Shown: positions 9,636 through 21,079 of the stretch, piece after piece
Numbering within the stretch: the stretch's first letter is position 1
Layout of the letters: every line of letters starts with the position of its first letter
From: Blasia pusilla
Lineage: Eukaryota > Marchantiophyta > Marchantiopsida > Blasiales
Length of the DNA stretch: 64,000 bases
Direction: 5' to 3'
Assembly: GCA_050084515.1 (NCBI GenBank)
Contig: CM114274.1
Coordinates: 42,098,001-42,162,000 of the forward strand
Program-made: the position numbers and the translations under genes
The notes under the pieces: generated by a model
Told to the model about the DNA's origin: nothing
Databases searched by the model: none
What the model saw: only the letters and a program-made list of their open reading frames with translations

Positions 9636-12229
9636 TCAAAGTGGTTTGTTTAAAATACTTCGCACTTCTTTGAGGGACAGAATTGGTTGGTGGATTCCTA
9701 CTCCTACCTCCGACTCTCTTAAAACTACCAGCAACACATAGAACATGTGCTTACAAGGGAAATACCTTTTGCCACTTGTCTCTCTTTGGACAAAGTCATC
9801 ACATGAACATGTGGGAAAGCAACAGATGTGCACCACATACACCCCTGTGACACTTGAATTTACAGTGTTGTTGCTCACCCAATACATCCTTCCTATTCCA
9901 TTGCCATTGAAGACATCTTTGGTGGCGATGATCTCCATTTTTGCCTCCCGAGCTGATGCAATTTGCTTTGCTCTCTCCACCATTGACCTACACATTCTAT
10001 TTCTCTTCACCCCATTTCTAGACTCAAACAGAAATAATGGATTGAGATCATCCACCTTCTCTGGGTACATGTTGACATCAATCTTGGGTTGAATACAAAA
10101 TACGAAGGTCTCTATAATGCGAACATGCTCCGAACTTCCCCCGTCTACGAGTCTGAAACCGGCACTTGTAAGATTGTCCACTTCGTCTTGAGTGCAGTTT
10201 GTACCTACGGCAATGGGCCAAATCGTGGGGATATTCGGGAGCTCCAATGGCAGCCGGATAAGACTTCCGGAAAGCGCAAGATTCATTTGGGCAGAAGAAG
10301 TACTTCAATTGATCCCCGGTCCTCGTGAAACAATCAAAGGTTTTGAGTCCCCAAAACCCAGGCAGTGGTCGTCCAGTCCTTGTATAGTTCTTATTTAGGA
10401 AAGTGCCGCATGAAGTTTCCCCATTGTCTCATACGTACAGTCCACCAACTCAACCAAGAGCACAACTCTTTGTACTTCCCCTCAATCGCATGCTTCCTCC
10501 ACCACCCATGAAGTTCTTCCTGGCATTCCATGGCCTGCTTCAAGGTTTTCTTTGTCCTTGCAACGTTGGAGTAGAGTGACATGCTCTGTCCTCTTATTCT
10601 CCTTAATGCAAGATTTGGTGTACCGGGTCACAGACTGTTGCCAATGGAAAGCATCCGACCTTTCCCTCTCCGGTTGAACCTCTCCACCCTTGAACACTTC
10701 CCAAATAGCAATCCACCCAGGTTGTGCATTGTCTGCCATGAACCCATAAATTTCCGGAGGTGGCCTTTTGTTTTCCTTCACCACCTCCAATAAGAGTAAC
10801 GAGCACATCTTCAAACTGCCAACGTCTTCTGCCTTTACTTCATAGACAAATATAGTTTTGAGTCCCTTCTCCACATGGTCATAAACGTGAGCATCCATCG
10901 TCAAGTGGAGTCGGCCTTGATTCTGGCGATGGCATCCATTTCTGCCGTCTTTCCATCCAGAACTCGTATTTGACGCAACAAATTCCGGAAGCATTCAGGA
11001 TCAGCGAGAAATGCGAGATTTTCCCAGAGTTGTTTCTCCTCAACCGCCGTGATCTCGCCCTGTCTAGGGATTCCAAGCAATTGTTCACAAATTTGTGATG
11101 CCGTTGTGAGCTTGATCACTCCGGGCTTTGAACCCGGAGAGTTTCTGTAGACCTTGGCTACTTTCTTCGCCACATCCTCCTTGATGTGTCTTTGAATTGC
11201 ATCGGTCAGAGGATGAGTGTGGGAGCCAACATAAACTGCCAGCCTTGTGAACTCTAACGTGGAGCCCAAGTCGTGGACAATGAAAAATATGTATGCATGA
11301 CAAGCTCCAACGTAGAAGGGCGATGCTTCACAATGAGGACATCGATGGCCTTCCGGCGGTATTATGGCACCGACCTCGTATGGAGTTTCTACATTCTTGG
11401 GAGGGAATTGCGACGTATTGACTCGCCCGTTGCACTCTAGATACGGGCATGTTGGACTTCTACACTCCAAGGCTCCCACGTATTGGCGGCGGGAGACAAT
11501 CCAAGGACCATCTGGAATGGAAGCACTGGTCTGTTGAAGCCTGCACCATCGATGACAATCAGACTTTCTGTCCATACCCTTCAAGCATCCTCCATCCTTC
11601 TTTTGAGCAGGAGCAGCAAGTGGAGGCAACTCAAAAATGCAATTACCATCGTACGTGGGCGGCAGCTCGTCCACAAGAATGTGCTTGACCATTTTCAAGG
11701 CCAGAGACGAAAGAAAACTATTGCCTGATACTCGCAAGAGGAACGAGTAGGCGGACAGAGGGCCCGATTGGTGTCCAACAGATCCACTGAGGTTGATAAC
11801 ATCCAGAATCTCTTCAGGAAGAACAACATTGTTACGAGCATGCGAAGTTGGAGTGGAAGCCGAATCTGCAGAGCTTGGAGTTGCAAACGTAGACCTCAGA
11901 GCACTAGGAAATTCTAGACCGTCTACTTGGGAAACAGACGAATTAAGGGGCAGGCCGTAAACTCTGTATTGAGCATTTGCTAGAGGTAGGAGATTCCATA
12001 CTTTACGGTCTGAGGTCACTAGCTGGACCGTCTCACCTATTATGTCTTCCGTACCGTCCACCCTAACCTCTTTGGATACAAAGATTGTTCCAATTTGGAG
12101 AAGAAATTGAACAGACAGAAAATTTTCATCCACTGCTATGAAAGACTCATAAGCTTGGGGTCGAATGATTTCTGATTGAGGAAGGGCCACCAGATGATTG
12201 CCACAAGTGAGCTTAACATAATTATCCAT
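9636..12229 (-). pseudogene. MULE-type transposase gene (copy B), internally deleted
   Basis: The best-preserved 5' end: an open frame from ATG 12229 down to 10901 (442 codons) covers the N-terminal domain, the zinc finger (residues ECRSPTCPYLEC, CPHCEASPF) and the helical region. The transposase core follows (10890-10400: DAHVYDHV, FMADNAQPGW, FHWQQSV). At 10406-10412 (CATGCGG read on minus) the gene jumps over the 1133 nt present in A2 (8034-9166), removing the intron and next exon and shifting frame. A second deletion removes about 190 nt relative to A2 near 10903. The last part (10286-9636) keeps a full SWIM zinc finger (CSC...PCKH, about 9790-9730). Probably noncoding now. Confidence 0.75.
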
Positions 12230-12354
12230 TCCCAGAAATTTCGTACGGAAGGAGGGTGAGAATGAGAAAGAGAATGAGAATTTTTAATTTATAGTGAATA
12301 GGAAAACAGGTACTCTTGACAAATTTTTACTAACAAGATGAATTCGATGGGTGA

Positions 12355-12371
12355 CATTGTCTGACACAATG
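12355..12371. promoter_or_regulatory. 17-bp dyad in the divergent promoter (copy B)
   Basis: CATTGT-CTGAC-ACAATG, about 125 bp upstream of the transposase start. It is shared with 5893-5909 and 35010-35026. A second imperfect inverted repeat (GTAAC..CACATT / AATGTGTTAC) lies at about 12383-12415. Function unknown; a site for divergent control is an inference. Confidence 0.4.
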
Positions 12372-12514
12372 GATCCAATTCTGTAACAACACATTCAATT
12401 CTGTTGCAATGTGTTACCGGATTTGGGAAGCAGAGGGTTGCGAATCACACTTCATTTTGTTGGAACCCATTGGAGTCCTGGTAACTGAAAAATTACCAGA
12501 AGCTAACTGAAGCG

Positions 12515-13060
12515 TGCAACCCGTCGGCTTCGGACGGGTTGCACGCTTTTGCCAAACATTGTCGAAGCGAGCAACCCGTTGCTCTCTAACGAGTTGCTCG
12601 AATACCGCTCCTTCTTGCCCGAAGATGCCGGAGGCGTGCAAACCGTCTGTTCCTGACAAGTTCCGCGGGTGCCTCACCTTTTTGCCCAAAGACGACGAGG
12701 CGTGCAACCCGTCGCCCTCCAACGGGTTGCGCAAGGGCCTCGCCTTGTGGTGCTTACATGAAGTGTGCACCCAATCGGACTCCGACGACTTGCGCGGGAA
12801 GCCTGCGTTCTTAACCCTTGACGAGGGAAGTGTGCAACCCAACCGTCTCCGACGGATTGCCTGGGTACGTCCGTTCCCGTCCCAAACACGGCGGAGGCGT
12901 GCAACATGTCAGTCTCCAACGGGTTGCGCGGGTACCTCATGTTCTTTTCTGAAGACGATGGAGGTGCTCAACCCGTCGGTCTCCGACAGGTTGCTCGCGC
13001 ACGTGGCGACGTACCCAAGATGGCGGAGGCGCGCAACGTGTCGCACTCCGACGGGTTGCC
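12515..13060. repeat. Promoter palindrome array (copy B)
   Basis: About ten palindrome units upstream of the TATA box, e.g. GCAACCCGTCGG-CTTCGGACGGGTTGC near 12516-12542 and GCAACCCGTCGCCCTCCAACGGGTTGC near 12703. Many have arms that changed in one half only, so this array is older or under weaker conservation than the intron arrays. Confidence 0.75.
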
Positions 13061-13148
13061 ATTTTTCACCTCCGGACTTCCGTAACCTCCGGCACATCAC
13101 CGTCGAAAGGACGACGGGATCCAACGGTTAGCCCAATGGCTAGAAAAG

Positions 13149-13156
13149 TATAAATA
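13149..13156 (+). promoter_or_regulatory. TATA box of the ParB-methylase gene (copy B)
   Basis: TATAAATA in the same AAAAG-TATAAATAGGG context as in copies A1 and C, 293 nt before the conserved ATG. Confidence 0.75.
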
Positions 13157-14689
13157 GGGCACAAATCGCTCATTTCCGGTTTCTCATTTCGCGATCTCCA
13201 TTCCTCACTCTCCCGGCGCAAAGAAATGATCGATCTGAAAGGCGTTTCACACGGCGACACATCGCGAGTCGATAGGAGGGAACGAGAGCGAGACGGTTCG
13301 ACCGAATGAGAGCAAGACAGTTCGACTTAACGATCGCGAGACGATTCAAGCTACCCATCAAGGCGATTCAAGCTACCCATCTCGACATCAACAAGGCGAT
13401 TGATCAAGGGATTCATCGTTGACATAGGTGGAGGCATTTTCGGAAAAAATGACGAGGGAAAAATCACAAGCCAACAAGTCTGGGAGCTTCACTCCGAAGT
13501 CCATTAGGACTTCTGCATCAGCATCTCCTGGGCCTCGTTCGGCGAATGAGATTAGGCAGCAGGAAATCGAGGAGCGGGAAAGGGAAGCGAAGATGCACAA
13601 CCAAGTGCTTCTTGCGAGACGTGTTCAAGAGGCGCTCGATAAACAGAACGCAGAGGCTGAGACGTCGCAGGCCTTGAAGAAAAGGATTGCCGACGAAAAG
13701 AGAGAAAAAAAGCGTCTAGACGCATTGGTGAGGAGAGCAGAATTGGCTAAAGCGAGGAGGGAAAAAGCGATAGCCATTGACGATAGCCCAGCCCGTCCAA
13801 CCAAAAGTGTTGAGATGCGAGAAATGTCTCCCATGAAGTCCGGGGACACAATCAACATAGTGGAAACGCCAGAAGTTCAAATCGAGGACAACGAGGTCAT
13901 GAGGACCGTCAGCGTGGAGATGGTGGACATTTCCGAAGAAGCCAGAGAGCGGTCCTTCTCGTCTCCAAGCCCGGCGGAAGACATCGACCTCTATCGGATC
14001 GAGGAGTTCCCAGTTGATTTGCCAGCTTCTGTCTTAGACAAGTTGGCTGGTTAAGAAACCGACCCCATTTTCGAACGGGTAAGAGAGGATCTGGGTTTTT
14101 TGAATTATGTGAATTGCAATTCATTGGGAATTCAGTGTAGCTTATTGATCTTGTCCCGGTTCTAATAGGTGGTAAAGCAGATGGCACTCATGGAGGGCCC
14201 TGGCAACGCCGAGATTCCCCTCGCGATTGCGGACAATGGAATACGTCTGCGAAATTCAGTCCGACGAGGACATCGCAAAGCTTAAACAATCGGCGGTGAC
14301 GGCATCCTACGTCGACAGCTTTCCTCCCTTCTATGTTCAGCCTTACGACGAGCATGAAACCCAAGCTCTGGTTACGGAGGAGGACTTGGAAAAGCTTGAC
14401 ACATTCTGGAGGATACGAGACCAGGATTTCAGAAGGCAAGTAGAGGGCACGAAATTCAGCTGGATGAGGAATCTGCATTTCTTCATCTGGGATGGAAATC
14501 ACAGGTTCATGGCGTAGACCAAATTTGCGAAGGAGAAGCCCAACTCATTGGAGGCACATTTTGGCGTGAAGGCAGTGGTCCTTCATCCATTCCCTCATCA
14601 CATGGCGACGGTGGAGATGGCAATGCATACCATGAACACGTGAGTATCTTCTTGCTGGGTCGGGACGGTTGTTGGGATGCTTTTACACT

Positions 14690-15400
14690 TACGCAACTCG
14701 TCGGACTCCGACGAGTTGCTTGATTGATGAATGGGTTAGGTTTTTTTTTGCCGAAAGCAACTCGTCGGACTCCGACGAGTTATTCGATTGACCATAGATT
14801 TAATTAGTTTTTGGCCCAAAGCAAACCATCGGAGTCCGACGGGTTGCTCGACTTGCCTCCTTTTCAGGATATTTTTTTAAGAATGCAACTCGTCCGACTC
14901 TGACGAGTTGTTCGACTGACCGCAGGTTTAGTATGGTTTTTGCCCAAAGCAACGCGTCGGAGTCAGAAGGGTTGCTTGACTCGAAACTGTTATTGGCCGA
15001 AATCAACTCGTCGGAGTCCGACGGGTTGCATTCGGAAGTTGGTTCCCCAAATTTTGCGTCAAATTGCAAGTTTCCATTCAATTGCGCAACCTGTCGGACT
15101 CCGACGGGTTGCTATGTTCACGTTAGTATGTTCACTTGCACAACCCGTCGGAGTCCGACGGGTTGAAACCAGGCATTAGCAAATTTGAATGCAATCCGTC
15201 GGACTCCGACGGGTTGCATCATTTAGCTCGAACCTAGAATCCGACCTTGAGCTGTGACGACCCGTTGGAGTCCGACGGGTTGAATCCAGGCATTAGCAAA
15301 TCTAAATGCAATCCGTCGGAGTCCGACGGATTGCATCATTTAGCTCGAACCTAGAATCCGACCTTGAGCTGTGATGACCCTTCGGAGTCCGACGGGTTGC
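14690..15400. repeat. Intron-2 palindrome array (copy B)
   Basis: About a dozen palindromes. Perfect example at 15308-15334 (left arm GCAATCCGTCGGA, right arm its reverse complement), where both arms carry the changed base. At 15153, 15270 and 15387 the same phase recurs, giving a 117-bp tandem repeat (two full units plus a start) that contains two palindromes each. Confidence 0.85.
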
Positions 15401-17544
15401 AGGATCCCATGTAATTTCCTGATGGGTTGAGTTTGGATATGCAGGATTGTATCGGAGGGGAATGTCACCCACCACTGGATCTAGGACAACGATCGGGTGA
15501 GGAAGGTGCTTACGACGCACCCGGGAGAGTACAGGGGGTTCTTGGGCAATGCCCTTGTCAATCAGATGCTTGCAAAGGGTGCTCTGATAAAGAAGAAAAC
15601 TTGGGCAAATAAGTTTATTTCCCAAGATGCAGCCGTAACCATCCTTTGCTGGTCGAAGATATAGGCCGCGAAGAAGAGCGCTGCACTGGAGCTAGAGCGG
15701 AGGGAGAAGGTATCTGCCTCTGAGAACGCGAAATTCATCCAAGCTGCAGTATCTGCAGCAATGAAATACACGGTGAGTAAGATGCAGCGATACATCAGCA
15801 TTCTCAACCCCGAACTTGGTCCGGAGTTCTACAAGGAGCTGAAGGCGATTATCAAGCGCCAGCGGAAAAGGGATGAAGATCCGCATGGTTGGATTGGGGA
15901 GAAAGTGTGCCTGGATTGCGTGCATCGGCTTGCGTTGTCCGGCATAAGCGAGTTTAGGAAGATCCGACTCATGAAAATCAGTCTCGAGGGCACAGAGGCC
16001 CAGAAGAGGGCGGCACACCATCCTCCGGGTGTGTCCGATCCAGTGATCTCCCAATGGCTACGCGAATGGTCGTTCTGGGACGCGTTGTGGGTTATCGGGA
16101 AGTCCGTGGTGGAGGGTCTGCAAGCGGAGCTCAGAAGATTAGAGCCCATCCCGGATGAAGCAAACCTTGAAAGTTCTGGAGATTTTGAGGTTTGGCTCGA
16201 CGACATCCGGGACAAGCCAACCAAAAACCCAGGATTCAAGACCATGGTTTGCGTCCTCCCTCAGGCAGAGCTTGACGAAGAAGTAGAGGGGAACAAACGG
16301 GATCAAGCGAAGAAGAAGCGAGATCTGAGGAGCAGGACGGCCGATTCATTCGACTTAAAGCGCCCAACGGATGGTCTTCAGGTACCTCGTCCAGTGTAAG
16401 AACGCAGGTATGTGGGGAAAATTACCGGTAGCCTTCAAATTTTGGGCTTTGCCGCTGGATGCAGAGACATTCTCCATGTACGACGTGGAGATGGGGCAGC
16501 ACATGTGTGATTGGGAGGTGGAGAATTGCCCCATTTGGCTCGACTTCAACGACCCTGAAGACATCACGGATAAGGACTTACGAGTGCTTCATGATGCAGT
16601 GGCCTCAAGACAAGACGACATCCCCAATTTCGTCCAGCCTGAAGACTTCTTTGGAGGAGATGCAGAAGAGCAGGCCCATGAGACAGTTGAGTTGGCTTCA
16701 AAGGTCCGCACAACCAAAGACAAATCCACAGCGGGTCTCAAAGGCAAGGCAAGGGGAGGGAAAAATTCATAGGCCGAGTCTTCCCAAAGAGAGGCTGAAG
16801 ATTCAAGGCTAGAGGCGGAATCGTCCGGGCAAGCGGGGAGAGAGGGTCGGACCAGGTCCTCAGCGAAAAAAACCCCACCAGAGTCTGAGGTCATAGAGAC
16901 CCCGACAAGCCGTCCGCAAACTCGGGAGAAGCGGAAGCGAGAGGTGCCAGGGTTGTCCCAAGGAGAATACAATCCATCATCCTTGGGAAGACACGGACAA
17001 ACAACGACCCGGACAAGCGTCCTCCTTCAGTTCACTCCTTTCTTTGGATGAGCCAAGAGCTTTATTCTCAGCGTCGACACCGACCATCAAAAAAATTGAC
17101 AACGCTGGGACGGAAGCTCCAACGAAATGGGCACGTTGCCTGGACAGTGTATGGAGTGGTCGAAGAGGTTGCGGTGGATCTCTTGATCGCTGATCTGCCC
17201 TCAGGGTTGCAACTTTGGGGCGAGAATCCATCGCACGAGGTACTTGAGTGGAATGTGCCGCTCTCTTATGACCACATTGCGCTATTGTTCTCCTTTGTAG
17301 ACGCCTATCTCATTGACAGGAGCTGCTTCTTGGTGTTGACTGGAGGGAGCGAGGATGAGCTCTTCAACCTCCAGTGCGTCAAGAGGTCGCTAAAGTGGAG
17401 GACGACGCAATCGTGGATCATAAAGAATGAGTATCCACTCCGATCCGGACGAGTCAGATTCGGGTAAGGCTCAATTCCTGTACTATAATCTCAATTATAT
17501 TTTAATGATGTGTATAATGAGTGTCAATCTCCTTTTTCTTTGTC

Positions 17545-17910
17545 CGTGAGCAACCCGTCGGAAGGCGACGGGTTCTTGCTTTAAGCGACCCATGCTCATG
17601 TGGCCGAGAGCAACCGTCGGTTTCCGACGGGTTGCATCTTTCCCAGATACACAGGGAAAACCGTGGTGTACCTGCAACCCGTCGGAACCGGATGGGTTGC
17701 AGTTGCTTTTGGTTTTTCCCTCTGTTTCCGGAAAGCTGCAACCCGTTTGATAGCGACGGGTTGCTCAGCGCAGCATGGGTACTAGGCCGAAGAAGAATCA
17801 CCTTCCGACGGGTTTCTCAAAAACAACGGAGCCCGACGAGTTGTTTTAGTCCCTGACCAACCCGTCGGAAGGCGACGGGTTGGTCCAAGACAAAACAACC
17901 CGTCGGACTT
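17545..17910. repeat. Last-intron palindrome array (copy B)
   Basis: Seven or so palindromes with variable centres (GTCGGAAGGCGAC, GTCGGTTTCCGAC, GTCGGAACCGGA types), inside the intron before the last exon. Same place in copy C (29660-29895). Confidence 0.8.
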
Positions 17911-18492
17911 CGACAGATTGATCCAAAGTTGGTAATTGAAAATGTTCTCAAGCCGACTTCTTTAGTTGCTGACATTGTTTCCAATGTGCTTATTTCTGAA
18001 TGGACCACTCCCACGTGTCGCTTCATTCGGCCCGAGCACAATTTCCAGGTGTTCAAGATCCAGGATCTGTGGATCCATGCTCGATAGTGCAGTTTGTACA
18101 ATTCCCCGGAATGTACATGCAAGACAAGATACCCACGCCGGGAGGAAGGAAAAATTTCCGACCCGATGCAAACGCTCATCGAGCTCTGCTCAAGGCCGGG
18201 TGACTTGGTGTTCGACTTAGTGGGACTTTCAGGGGCAAGTATCAAAGGCGTCTGGCAGAGTGGCAGGAATATTCTCTGCCTCGAGGGAAGGCAGGAACTG
18301 TTTGACCTTTGCAAGGAGGCAAAGGCAGAATACGAAAGGCTTGTTGGGGCGTACAAGTCTCCACCGAAGCCGAGAGCTCCGGTTCCAGACCCACCCTTGG
18401 TAGTGACTCCATCGTCACTTCCAACGATTCCAAAAATCAAGAGGGCAAGGCCGAAAGTAATTTTGCAAGAGCTCTCGGACAATGACGAGTGA

Positions 18493-20268
18493 GTTCAAAG
18501 AACTCAAGGACCTAGGTTGACTGCAGCGTTTGGAGTAGGGAGTTTTTTTATGATGAGGCAAAAGATTTCATAGAATAGATCAAATGTACAGTTCCGAGTT
18601 TTTTTCGGATGATATAAAGCAGAAGATTTTTTCGAACGATGGTGGTGCTTGTAAAAGTTTGCTGAATATTTTTTGTCTTTTCAAATGTGATCGTCTATGT
18701 ACTCCACGGAATTCTATTTTGCAACCCGTCGGATTTCTCCTGCTTGCAACTTTTCACTTTTTGACCACAACACCTTTTTACCACTTCCAGGCAACCTGTC
18801 GGAATCCGACAGGTTACCTGATTGGACTCTTTCCCTGTTGGTCCAACTTAAGAGGCAGTCTGGCGGGCTTCTTCCCTTGGCAGCTTCCCCTCAACTCGTA
18901 AAGGCAGGCGTAGGCTTCTTTTCTTCTCTCAGACGTGTTGGATTCCTACTACCTGTGCGATTTCCATAATGATATTACCGGGGTTGGAGCACATATTGAT
19001 ACTGGATGGGTGTCACATTGCAGAGTGTACAAGGTATACTGCCAAGGAAGGCGGTGGGACTCAAATCAGGTTACATGGGACCGTTATGGTGTACCTAGGG
19101 GGCCAAGGCTCTCGAATTCGCCAACATTCTCGATCCCCGTCTACAATCGGCCAGAGGAGCCAGTTGTATCCAAGGACATTCCTTTGGTACTGTCATCGAG
19201 GAGTGTTAGGAGTTAATTTGTAGATGAGGAGGCTGAAGAAATCATAGACTAGGTCAAATGTACATTTCCGAGGCTCCTTCGGAGGTAATAAAGGACGGGA
19301 TTTTTTCAACCCATAATGGTGTTTGTAAAAGTTTGCTGGAATATTTTTTGGACTTGTGGATTGTGTTCTTTTAGCTACTCAGAATTACAATTTTGCAACC
19401 CGTATGATTCCGACGGCTTGCAACTTTTTGCTTTTTTCCCACTGCAACTTTTTAACCATTTCGAGGCAAGCTGTCCGATTCCGACAGGTTGACTGCTTGA
19501 GTGATCGGACTCTTTCCCTGTGAGACCAACTTCTGACGTATTGTGGCGGGCTTCTTAACTTTTGGCTCGTTCCCCTACATTCGTCAAACCAGTTGTAGGC
19601 TTCTTTTCTTGTCTAAGATGTGCAGGATTCCTACTACCTGTCGGATTGCCATTTCGGATTCCCAACCTGTTAGATTTTTGTGGGTGCAGGGTGGAAGAAA
19701 ATCACTTCTAAAAATTCTTTCCTTATGGTGAGCTTTCTTACGGGTTGGAAGGGTGCAGCTTCTCGGTTTCTGAGCCTTAGGATCTGATGTGTTCACATTT
19801 CACAAACTTGGTCTTGAGCAGACACCATTCATAACCAATGAAAAGTTGGTTATGGGGCAATTTAGGGAGGCCATGATGCTGGGCAACAATCCCTGCAAAA
19901 GAGAGGTTGGCATGGGTGGTCCTCCAACAAAAATACCAAGGGCACCGCTTTTTGTTGTTGACCGAGACAGGAATGTTAAGAAACTTAGGCTCACATGGAG
20001 AGTGATGGAAAAATGTTTGTAGTGGTCTTATGATGTCTCCTTTTTTCGCCCCAGGAAAGAGGAGGTTTTTTACTGACCAAATATGGACCACTAAATACTC
20101 TCTTCTAAAAATTTCCTGACTTTGAAAGCAAACAAAAATTTCAAATATGTCAAAAAGTTTTGAAGAGAGGAGGCAAATTTGGCCCTTTTTTTTTAAGAGA
20201 CTCTCCTCTCTTCCTCTCTTCCTCTCCTCCTCTCCTCTCTTACTCTCTCCTGCCAGAATACCAACCCC
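18493..20268. other. Methylase-side tail and terminus of copy B
   Basis: No recognised gene. Two related blocks follow each other (18530-18960 and 19205-19640): each has an acidic short C-terminus (DDEAKDFIE-like, DEEAEEIID-like), GTACA-TTTCCGAG, a palindrome pair and GGATTCCTACTACCTG. A reading frame at 18935-19216 is kept in copy C. Near 19780-20022 another frame (PTKIPRAPLFVVDRDR) is partly shared with copy C. The end is pyrimidine-rich (CTCTCCTCTCTTCC, 20200-20250). Confidence 0.5.
18935..19216 (+). CDS. Conserved short reading frame in the transposon tail (copy B)
   Basis: 94 codons including stop, not recognised. It shares most of its residues and frame with the copy C frame at 28274-28594 on minus (MLDSYYLCD start, then RRWDSNQVTWDRYG and SIPVYNRPEEP). 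Copy A0 is cut off inside it. The frame ends in TAA where copy C continues for about a dozen acidic residues. It could be a small protein or a terminal exon of the ParB-methylase gene; I cannot tell which. Confidence 0.35.
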   Translation: MLDSYYLCDFHNDITGVGAHIDTGWVSHCRVYKVYCQGRRWDSNQVTWDRYGVPRGPRLSNSPTFSIPVYNRPEEPVVSKDIPLVLSSRSVRS

Positions 20269-21079
20269 CCGCCCTGATTCATGCACACAGAAATCTGCAA
20301 CACTCTTTCATCATAGCAGCAATCCGCTCCACACACTCAAGCACATAGCTTCACATGAGATCACAATAGAGGTAGCAATAGGAACCTCTCACCTGATCTG
20401 GATAATCTTCAACAGAGCTTCCGCACTCCAAGCTCTCCACATCATAAAACCGTCACACATAAACGAGAATCTTCAATCTTTGATAACTTCCAACTCCCTT
20501 GACGAAATCCGACGATCTAAAGTGCGTTCGAAAGCTCTCAACGATCTAAAGTGCATTGGAAATCTCTCAGCAAGGCGCTTCTTTCCCAACCAACCATGCA
20601 CCAGATCCACACCTCCAACATAGGCCACAAGCTAGGAACATCCACAATTGAGTACACAATGAGCCCTAACCAGATCTACTGATCCACGATCGAAGCTACC
20701 ATCGATCTACTCTAGTTCTTTGAGTGAAATCCGTGAAAGATCTATTGTCATAAAATTACATAAAATTGAACCAAACCCACTCCACGATGGGAGAATCCAA
20801 GTCGAAGCTTGGGAACCACCATAGCCAAGAGCTCTACTCACTACCAAGGCTAACTCCCAACGCAACAGGCTTAACTCAAAGAACTAATTGTTCTTTGAGT
20901 ACACTCTATACTATATCCTCCAACTTAAAGGCGGGCCCTATTGGAAAAGTCACCCTCAATAGAGTAACCCCCAACCCTATGTATGAAACCGCATCCTTAC
21001 CCAGACACTACGGCCCTACACAAGGTATGGCCTCTACTAGCACACTATACTCTACAACATAATCCGTATGGTCATGATA
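20266..21079 (-). mobile_element. Copy H: 5' end of a gypsy-like element (terminal repeat Y plus leader)
   Basis: The reverse complement matches element F from 50333 (TGTCATGACC; here TATCATGAC ending at 21079) through the 366-bp Y repeat and on into the leader to about F 51050. The rest is missing where copy B's end begins. It shows that the 5' end seen in F (Y followed directly by leader, without X) is a family feature. No coding sequence. Confidence 0.8.

Larger units (their letters stand above)
13449..18492 (+). pseudogene. ParB-like domain plus N6/N4-type DNA methyltransferase gene (copy B)
   Basis: Four or more exons, about 1200 codons. Exon 1 (13449-14078): charged coiled coil and acidic linker. 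Intron 14079-14168 (90 nt, phase 0). Exon 2 (14169-14639): ParB-like domain with WDGNHRFMA at about 14489-14514. Intron 14640-15444 (GTGAGT...GCAG, phase 2), palindrome-filled. Exon 3 (15445 to about 17463): helical region of unknown role, FNDPEDITDKDL, a Lys/Arg-rich nuclear-type segment, then methyltransferase-like VDLLIADLP (about 17179-17205) and CFLVLTGG. Intron to about 17998, palindrome-rich. Last exon: PMQTLIELCSRPGDLVFDLVGLSG (18163-18234), the pattern of the N6/N4 methylase C-terminal SAM-binding part, ending at TGA 18492. Stops at 14052-14054, 14515-14517 and about 15662, and a frame shift near 16330-16370, mean it is dead. Catalysis is doubtful because DPPY is replaced by DLPS. Confidence 0.75.
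9227..20268. mobile_element. Copy B: near-complete MULE/ParB-methylase transposon
   Basis: Left end GCGGTAAGAGGAGAGGAAG at 9227; the right end carries the inverted GA-rich sequence (CTCTTACTCTC near 20235-20247) and the segment shared with copy C up to about 20268 (TGGTATTCTGG in reverse). It contains the transposase gene on the minus strand, a divergent promoter region, and the ParB-methylase gene on the plus strand. The left flank is a broken transposase gene and the right flank is a gypsy-like 5' end, so no target duplication is visible. The transposase gene has lost 1133 nt and both genes have stops, so it is not autonomous. Confidence 0.8.
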
